This document shows positions 26,582-32,284 of a stretch of DNA of 32,284 nucleotides, one piece after another; the stretch's first letter is position 1; the number at the start of each line of letters is the position of its first letter. The stretch spans positions 702,741-735,024 of the forward strand of contig JAHNZQ020000227.1 of the NCBI GenBank assembly GCA_019155205.2, given 5' to 3'. This stretch comes from Gracilaria vermiculophylla (lineage: Eukaryota; Rhodophyta; Florideophyceae; Gracilariales; Gracilariaceae). The notes under the pieces were generated by a model. The model was given only the letters and a program-made list of their open reading frames with translations. It was not told where the DNA came from and searched no databases. Both the position numbers and the translations under genes were made by a program.

Positions 26582-27112
26582 TTTTTAAAAACATACATTT
26601 TCTTGAAGTGCATGTGAATCATATCGTCTCGTCGCCACACTACTCATTCACTGCACTTGGTAAGCAATCGGAGTACAAATTACCCCAACCTAAAATAGAA
26701 CAAGGCCCTCTGCATAGCAGTAAGCTACAAGAATGAGAGCACCATGGCATCCAGAGCATGAATGATATTCCTGCAAAAGTTTTTCTCACTGTCTACTTTT
26801 CATACACACCAATATTTAAAAGAGTGACGCTACGACCACTTGTAGTCCCTTGAAAAAGCGTCATATTTTTCTGTTTATCATTCGAAGACATCAGCCGACC
26901 CCCCCCCCCCCCCCCCCTAATCAATTGGGTATTTCATTCCACGAAAGCTTCATCCCAACCAATTTCCGAAAACTTATGCGGGCGCTCTTGAATGAAATGC
27001 TCGCGACAACTACACATCATGTCGCAGAGTTTTCTACTATAAAAACCTCAGTGAGAAAGTAGAAAATCATAGTATAATAATTTTACCAGTTCAGCTGGAA
27101 TGTGTGTCGGAG
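26582..27112. other. Intergenic region with poly-C tract
   Basis: 531 bp between the lumen gene and tRNA-Ser. AT-rich, with a C homopolymer of about 18-19 nt at 26900-26918. No gene seen. Confidence 0.5.
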
Positions 27113-27193
27113 GACAACGTGGCCGAGTGGTTAAGGCGTTGGACTGCTAATCCAATCTCCTCGGAGGCGAGAGTTCGAATCTCTCCGTTGTCG
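27113..27193 (+). tRNA. trnS-GCT: tRNA-Ser (GCT anticodon)
   Basis: Complete cloverleaf without intron. Acceptor 27113-27119 GACAACG pairs with 27186-27192 CGTTGTC; discriminator G27193. Anticodon arm TTGGA-CTGCTAA-TCCAA with GCT at 27146-27148, decoding AGC/AGU. A long variable arm (type II, as in all tRNA-Ser) follows. T arm GAGAG-TTCGAAT-CTCTC 27169-27185. Internal promoters: A box near TGGCCGAGTGG (27120-27130), B box GTTCGAATC (27173-27181). A TTTT run at 27201-27204 serves as the Pol III terminator. The CCA end is not encoded, as expected for a nuclear gene. Confidence 0.97.
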
Positions 27194-27200
27194 GATTCTG

Positions 27201-27204
27201 TTTT
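27201..27204 (+). terminator. Pol III terminator TTTT of tRNA-Ser
   Basis: Four T eight bases after the tRNA 3' end. Confidence 0.7.
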
Positions 27205-27570
27205 GGATATTCCCAGGGATGTGCCGCTACTCATCGTTTTGTCTATATCGTCCGTCCGCGGCGAAAATGCGACCGTCCGCCGCAGGCTCAGGAGGAAAAA
27301 CCTCTGTAACATTTTATGAACACCCTCAGACAATTCTCTATTTCATGCGGTAATCTTCTTGGGGCAGGAGCAGGTCCGCAAGCTTTACCGTTCCTTGCAC
27401 ACCACACCGCTCTTGATGTTTCCCGATGCCGACCGGCCTGATCTCAGAAGTGACCTGAGACCAACACCAACCAAGATCAATAGATGGACGACGACCATGA
27501 CCATGGACAGAAAGGTTGCCTTCAATGATGCCATCGCATGCTTTCAAATGTCAAGTCCGTGGGTGCCACT
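27205..27570. other. Intergenic region, nothing recognised
   Basis: 366 bp between the tRNA terminator and the sulfotransferase 3' end. Short frames on both strands lack similarity to families. Confidence 0.45.
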
Positions 27571-28581
27571 TTAAGCGTAGTCTTTGAGCTGAAGAAACAC
27601 GCTGCTATCAGTATCTTGCTCGATGGCGCGAAACCCGTCTTTCATTGCTTGAATGAACTTGGGATCTGTTGCGTCTACTCTTGTGTGTCCTGGATGCAAC
27701 TTGTTCACAGGGTTGTACATTAGAACTGAACCTTTGGCGGGAGGTTCTAATCTTGCCGCTTCCATTGCTGTTGCCAAAACTTCCTCTGCGCTGTAGTCCC
27801 AATCCAGTTCATTGGCCATTTGTCGGATGACGGTAACCTGTTTCTCGAGCGGCTGGTTGTTCCATTCTTCGTACCGAATATCCAGAAAGCGCCCACTTCC
27901 AATCGACTTCAAAGTGCTTTTACGTTCGTCTAAAATGTGGTGTGCCACTCGAACCCACTGGCTAGGATCTCCGAACGGGGTCGAATTGATATCACCTGAA
28001 TGTATAGAAGAGTTCCAGTTTTGATATACCCACGATCGAACTTCAGTTCTCAAGTCTCGATGAGTAATAACTGTGAGATCAGCGGCCTGTTCCAGAGACG
28101 AACCATGGGAAAACAGTTTAAATGGGCCTGGACCGTGCATCTTAACAACAATACTTGTATTCAGTGACTTGTATGCCGTTAACCACGATTCCTTCATGTG
28201 ATCATACCTCCCTGTTTTATGGTTCTTCCATATGTTGATTAAATCGGCGTACCATCCAGCTACCGTATTCGGATCTCGAATGCGGGCAAGAATGCGAAGC
28301 ACGTTGAAAACCCATGTTGACCCTGTTCGCGGAAGCCCTGCCGCAACAATCACAAGTGGCCGCGGACGCGGAGGAAGACGAGTCCGAGGTGTAATTCCCG
28401 TTCCGATGTTTGGGTAGCTAGTCCTGACTATGTTGCTCGCAAGCGCAGCTACGCTACTCTGGATAAGAAGCAATGTCAGACCTCCTGCCACAGCTGCCAG
28501 TGATAGCTGTGTGAAGACGGGCAGGCGCGAAAGCGCCTTGCGAGTGCGCCAAAATGGCGGGTTTGGAGAGCGACTTGTCAT
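27571..28581 (-). CDS. Golgi-type sulfotransferase, type II membrane protein
   Basis: 336 residues from the ATG at 28581; the TTG at 28641 is rejected. A short basic cytosolic tail is followed by one hydrophobic segment (about 22-49), then a stem and a lumenal catalytic domain. PAPS 5'-phosphosulfate loop: GLPRTGSTWVFNVLR at 82-96. Catalytic-type VVKMHG with His149. 3'-phosphate motif: VITHRDLRTEVRSW at 171-184. These are the standard PAPS-binding elements of carbohydrate sulfotransferases. Red algae sulfate galactans and other cell-wall glycans, so this enzyme may act there; the acceptor cannot be read from sequence. It is divergent from a 41-codon smORF 109 bp away. Confidence 0.85.
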   Translation of the reverse strand: MTSRSPNPPFWRTRKALSRLPVFTQLSLAAVAGGLTLLLIQSSVAALASNIVRTSYPNIGTGITPRTRLPPRPRPLVIVAAGLPRTGSTWVFNVLRILARIRDPNTVAGWYADLINIWKNHKTGRYDHMKESWLTAYKSLNTSIVVKMHGPGPFKLFSHGSSLEQAADLTVITHRDLRTEVRSWVYQNWNSSIHSGDINSTPFGDPSQWVRVAHHILDERKSTLKSIGSGRFLDIRYEEWNNQPLEKQVTVIRQMANELDWDYSAEEVLATAMEAARLEPPAKGSVLMYNPVNKLHPGHTRVDATDPKFIQAMKDGFRAIEQDTDSSVFLQLKDYA

Positions 28582-28690
28582 TTTGAAAGTCCAGTTGTGG
28601 TTCAGTAACTCCGTAAGAGAAGGAATTTGATCGAGGACCAATGCTCCATTTCATTCAATAACACGCTCTAGTAAGTTTGAGGAAGGCGAC

Positions 28691-28816
28691 ATGGGGATCG
28701 GGCCTCGCAGTGCGAACACCAGGCAATTTCTTCTGAGGATTGGCGCCGCATCCCATTCATTGTGGGCCATCGTTGCCATCAGTACCATCATAGGGAGTTA
28801 CTTGCTTGGCACGTAG
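28691..28816 (+). CDS. Small single-pass membrane protein, 41 residues (candidate)
   Basis: Open frame from ATG 28691 to TAG 28814-28816. After a basic N-terminus (PRSANTRQFLLR) comes a hydrophobic stretch LWAIVAISTIIGSYLLGT reaching the C-terminus, so one membrane helix with the tail just outside. Size and shape resemble small subunits of mitochondrial or ER complexes, but I do not recognise the family. It is too small to rule out chance; the ATG context (GAC ATG G) and divergent position are favourable. Confidence 0.4.
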   Translation: MGIGPRSANTRQFLLRIGAASHSLWAIVAISTIIGSYLLGT

Positions 28817-29428
28817 ATGCGCAAAGTAGGAGAATCAGCTCCTCGTTTACTTGGGAGTAGGGTCCGGCAGCAAATAATCCTCTAGACTCGACCAGCTAGT
28901 GAGGGTTCTAGAAAACGAAGTTTTGCCCGCACATCTATGCTGCTCGAGATTGAAACAACTTGGTTCTTGGTATCGCTATCCGCGAGTTCAGCGCAAGCGT
29001 ATGTAGTCCTCGATAGCCTCATGAAGGTAAATGTTGCCTCTCTTGTATCCCCTATCGCTTGTGACAATGAATGAGTGTTATTGTTCTGCTTCATGGAAAA
29101 CCGACTCTGCTCTATGCCGAATGATAAAGAACAGTGCCCATGTGCCCCTCTGCCGTGTCGGCTGCAAAGCTTTGGTACAAGATTTTTTGAGATCTCCATT
29201 GCCGGATGATCAGCCTCACACTCGCCGAAGTTGGCACTCACAGCACCTTTATGAGATGGTGCTGTACGGGTAGTAAGGTACTGTGATGCTTCCTGATCGA
29301 TTCTTTCGTTTTCAATTTCTTTCTCCGAAACTCTGTTGCGGTTCTCATTTCTTCTCGAGTACCCTCTTTCTCGCGCTCCCAATTTTCACTTATCCGCCGA
29401 TTCCATCAGAGAAGACTGACAAAATCCA
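28817..29428. other. Intergenic region, nothing convincing
   Basis: 612 bp. A minus-strand open frame spanning 28882-29382 begins without ATG and has no family resemblance. It should carry the promoter of the split gene at 29429. Confidence 0.4.
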
Positions 29429-29778
29429 ATGGCATTCATTGTTGTGCCCTTTGGGCAGAACAGACTTCGAGTATTGAACTCATATGCCCAGCCCACATTA
29501 TGCCAATTAGACACACCAAAGCCTTCAAATGAACAGAGTGACAAAACAAAGACTCCAGAAGGGCAAGATGAGTCTGCAACTCAGGGAAGGAAGTACACGC
29601 CAGACGAAGTGGAAAGGCTCCGTAAGAAACGAGCACTATTGTTTTTAAATCGCAAGGTATTTGAAGTAGAATTTTACAGCACATGTTTTTGTGTTCAGCG
29701 CAGCAAAAATTCTTTTCTGACCATTATTGATGCTATGTGATGTTTGCAAACAACGTGCAGTATGCTCAAGGAAGTTAA
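29429..29778 (+). CDS. Small split gene, 81 residues, product unknown
   Basis: Exon 1 29429-29656 (76 codons), exon 2 29761-29778. The intron (104 bp, GTATTT...GTGCAG) is phase 0 and adds YAQGS before TAA. Without splicing the frame runs into a hydrophobic Cys-containing tail that looks non-coding. The protein starts MAFIVVPF, compatible with a plastid transit peptide, has a hydrophilic Lys/Glu/Gln linker, then a basic helix RKYTPDEVERLRKKRALLF. AATAAA signals at 29888-29893 and 29899-29904 lie about 110-120 bp downstream. The regular intron length supports the model. I do not recognise the family; no function is proposed. Confidence 0.55.
29657..29760 (+). other. Putative intron, 104 bp
   Basis: GT at 29657-29658, AG at 29759-29760, with a pyrimidine-poor but normal acceptor CAACGTGCAG. 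Same size class as the two stronger introns. Confidence 0.55.
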
Positions 29779-30047
29779 GCAATCAGCAGACCTTTAAGAT
29801 GCGGTGCAAAATGATAATGTTATCTTCACAGGAGAAGTTTTGTCGGAGCGGAGCGGTTGAAATGGTTCTGAGACATTGTAAAGCCACAATAAACTCCAAA
29901 TAAACCATACAGCCCAAGGTTTTTGGTCTCGTGCTTATCGCCAGCTTCGAGAAACTCTCACCCGTTTCACTCGGCCTTGCTAATCTTGACAATTTCTAGT
30001 TTGATGAACTCAACATCAATAACTTCTTTTTCTGTTCCAAATCTAAG

Positions 30048-30418
30048 CAAACGCATCCAGTCTCACACTTGGTCAGACGTTGACAGAAAAACAAGTCATA
30101 CTGCGTTTTGGACTTAGAATAGAGGGTTTACGGACAAAAGTGAGTCCCTTATTTGTGCTATTTTCATTGAAAAATTTTATAAGTGTCCGGTGAAAGACGC
30201 AATATGGGACTACTGCAACAAGGGATGAAGAATATAGAAGCTCTGTTCTCTGACAGGTCGATGCTCTTTCTGTTTCATATTTCTATCATTCTACAGCGGC
30301 TTCTGTGCCGTTCCCCAAAGCTTCTTTCAACGCTTCGTCTGTGCTGCCCAATTACAATACCCTGCACCTGGTCTATCCTGACGTCCAATTACAAGTAAGA
30401 AAATTTCGATTTCAATAA
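30048..30418 (+). CDS. Possible 3' part of another split gene (two exons)
   Basis: Exon A about 30048-30139 ends at a strong donor, GTGAGT (30140-30145); exon B 30257-30418 follows acceptor CTGACAG and ends at TAA, where AATAAA (30414-30419) overlaps the stop. Joined in phase 0 they give a frame with protein-like composition: QTLTEKQVILRFGLRIEG in A and NYNTLHLVYPDVQLQVRKF in B. The intron would be 117 bp. An acceptor-like CTAAG precedes exon A, so the 5' part would lie further upstream, but I cannot identify it. No family recognised. Confidence 0.3.
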
Positions 30419-30543
30419 ACATCGTTGCAACTACAGCCATTTCGTTGTCACTTGTATCTTAACTTTGCCTAATATGAAACAACATCAGTCAGGAGACAGC
30501 TTTCACGTGGTACATACGGCGAGACCCTTCTGGCCCCCAATAA

Positions 30544-30670
30544 AGTCTGTTTCGAAAGTATAGGACACCTGGCATTTTGATGCAAATCATCGTTTTTAGT
30601 ACTGTAGTGCTACCAAAATTAGTTTTCAAAAACCTTCAAATTAAAAAACCGTTTCAAAACCATAGGACAT
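30544..30670 (-). repeat. Dispersed AT-rich repeat, right copy (inverted)
   Basis: The reverse complement reads ATGTCCTATGGTTTTGAAAC...CTATACTTTCGAAACAGACT and aligns along its length to bases 1-122. Both copies carry the two GAAAC(G/A)G motifs roughly 100 bp apart. Confidence 0.55.
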
Positions 30671-30972
30671 TTCCCTTTCAACCTACATTTTGCCTTCTTC
30701 AGTAGATGTTTTTCGCTTTTGTGTACCAAATAATACTAATTCTGTAGTCCACGTCCTTCTTGTGGGGGATTCCAGGCACTGGTTCATAATATCCGATACA
30801 TCGGGGAAGGCACTTACGGGGATGGCACTTACTACACTGTTATGAACAGGAGCAACGCGGCGACAGTGGGCATACACGTGGTGCACGGCATAGCCGGAAT
30901 GCGCCGTGGCAACGGCTCGCTCACGTGTCCCACAGGTGATGATACTGTAGTGGGAACATGGTTAGAAATATT

Positions 30973-31000
30973 CTATTTATTTATTTATTTATTTATTTAG
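30973..31000. repeat. (TTTA)n microsatellite
   Basis: About seven tandem TTTA units. Confidence 0.9.
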
Positions 31001-31026
31001 TTATTACACTGGGTAGTCTACTGTAC

Positions 31027-31251
31027 TTAGAGCACCTCTATCGTTGGGGTTAAAGGAAAAAGTTAAAAGCTAAATTTTAACCATTTAGAAATGCATTTGG
31101 CATACGCATCTCTATCGCTGAAAAGCTAAATTCACGATTTCATCAGCGTACCTGTCCGGGATTGGACAGGAGTACCACGTTATGCTTATACTCATACGAG
31201 CGCCTCATCACCCTCGCGGACGATTCTGTCCTATCTTCACTCCAGCAGACA
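31027..31251 (+). mobile_element. Possible 5' terminus of PIF/Harbinger element
   Basis: TTA (31027-31029), the usual target duplication of PIF/Harbinger elements, is followed by GAGCACCTCTATCGTTGGGG, like plant Tourist/Harbinger ends. A related motif with CATCTCTATCG and GCTAAATT repeats at about 31104-31133, and AAAGCTAAATTTT also occurs at 31066-31078. The other end lies outside the window, so the inverted repeat cannot be confirmed. Confidence 0.4.
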
Positions 31252-32284
31252 ATGGATTTTACAACCCCCTACGCTTCTTCCACTGACTCGGAAGAGCTTA
31301 TCTCTGCGCTTTTTGATGACGACGAGGAACAGGCCGCTATCAAATGTATTGTGGAAGCTTCTGCGGTTGTGCGTCGTCAGCGATGCGCTCAAAATTTGTC
31401 ATTCTGCGGTCGGATTCCTGCATCGAAGACTATAGCTCGGGGAAACTGCTCCTGGTACGAGGACTATCTTTCCCCGCATCCAACCTACCCCCCATCATGT
31501 TTCCGTGATGTTTTTCACCTACCTCTGCCCCTCTACAACAAGTTACACGCGCTTTTGGTGGCAAGGGAGCCTCTCTTTCGTACGCGAACCGACGCATTCG
31601 GTTCGCAAGGGCATTGAAGCCACCAGAATGTATTGTGCACGATTCGAAAGCTGGCTACCGGCCTGTCATTCAAACAACTCGATGACATGGCGCGAATGAG
31701 CTCTGAATCTCAGCGCCAATACTTTGGGCTGTTTCTTCGGAGTTTAAAACTCCTGTATGGATCTCAGTTTCTTAATCGCCATCCGACACTTTCGGAACTA
31801 CGATCAATTGCTAGGAACTATGAACTAGAGGGGTTTCCAGGATGCATAGGGTGTGTGGACTGCATGCATTTACATTGGAAGAACTGTCCTAAAGCATTGA
31901 AGGGACAATATCACAATCCAAAAGCGGGGAAGCTTGCCACAATTAGCTGCGAAGCTATGGTAGATCATGATCTTTATTGCTGGCACTGGTTCCCGGGGCG
32001 GGCGGGAACTAACAACGACATAACGGTGCTCCAGAACAGTCCTCTTTTTATAGATATCCTCTCCGGCAAACGATGTATGGAACTTCCGGAAGGGTATACT
32101 CTAAATGAGAAACGTCAGAATCGGCTGCTGTACTTCCTTGGAGATGGAATATATCCTTGTAGTGCAAACCACGAACGTGGCACAGACACGAGCCGCGTCG
32201 CGGAAGCACCACCAAGGTGTTCAAGCTTGCTCCCAATGAGAGGTTGCACAGCGAGAGAGCCCTCTGATAGGGTCGACACGAGCC
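31252..32284 (+). pseudogene. PIF/Harbinger-type DDE transposase, broken, runs off window
   Basis: From ATG 31252 one frame codes an acidic N-terminus and PPSCFRDVFHLPLPLYNKLH, typical of Harbinger transposases. A stop at 31615-31617 interrupts it; the stretch about 31607-31645 reads in the next frame (KGIEATRMYCARF) and then the first frame resumes with TGLSFKQLDDMARMS. First DDE region GCIGCVDCMHLHW, second GRAGTNNDITVLQNSP, third region FLGDGIYP. After about 32155 similarity moves to another frame (KVFKLAPNERLHSERAL), which soon stops. So at least three frame changes are present: a decayed copy. The related nuclease family is used by PIF/Harbinger and HARBI1 proteins. Only the coding left part is seen. 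Confidence 0.85.

Larger units (their letters stand above)
30419..31026. other. Repeat-bearing intergenic region
   Basis: Contains the inverted copy of the left-edge repeat (30544-30670), a (TTTA)n microsatellite (about 30973-31000) and an open frame from about 30744 to 31000 without an early ATG. No certain gene. Confidence 0.5.

Noticed and set aside
28882..29382. 166-codon minus-strand frame
   Set aside because: Starts at a non-ATG codon; internal ATG leaves a product with no resemblance to anything.

Overview
The window looks like nuclear DNA of a photosynthetic eukaryote, most consistent with a red alga. The reasons are: intron-poor, closely packed genes; plastid proteins (a SirB-type chelatase, a RETICULATA-like envelope protein, a twin-arginine thylakoid-lumen protein whose transit peptide begins Met-Ala-Phe-Val); ordinary eukaryotic housekeeping genes (fibrillarin, SCY1-like pseudokinase, FAF2-like UBX protein, SART3/Prp24-like factor, AFG1 ATPase, MRP10/mS37); a Golgi-type sulfotransferase; and a PIF/Harbinger transposase relic. 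The assignment to red algae is an inference. No gene here fixes the species.

Layout. 1-5.3 kb: SirB-like chelatase (+), FKBP (-), a KEN-box/D-box protein that may be a securin (+), and a UBX protein (-) that shares a 317-bp upstream region with a SCY1-like pseudokinase (+, 5275-7821). About 6.9-17.9 kb is a very GC-rich island full of simple repeats. It holds a 2.6-kb gene-poor stretch, a bZIP-like gene (-), an assembly gap flanked by long poly-G, a three-finger C2H2 gene (+), two tandem membrane-anchored trypsin-like serine proteases (+), and the 5' half of a SART3/Prp24-like gene (+). 18.9-28.8 kb returns to moderate composition: a split MRP10/mS37 gene (-), fibrillarin (+), RETICULATA-like (+), AFG1 (+), lumen protein (+), tRNA-Ser(GCT) (+), sulfotransferase (-) and a 41-codon membrane smORF (+). 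28.8-32.3 kb holds a small split gene, a second possible split gene, dispersed repeats and a broken Harbinger transposase running off the window end.

Three or more genes appear to be split by single short introns of about 104-109 bp with GT...AG ends. Reading through these introns hides the correct C-terminus of the mS37 protein and the join between the two halves of the first protease.

Functional themes: the SART3-like factor (U6 snRNP recycling), fibrillarin (rRNA 2'-O-methylation) and mS37 (mitoribosome) lie next to each other but are divergent or convergent, so chance clustering is enough to explain it. The distinctive part is the GC-rich island with two transmembrane trypsin-like proteases. 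The first of them is preceded by three tandem copies of its own start-codon region.
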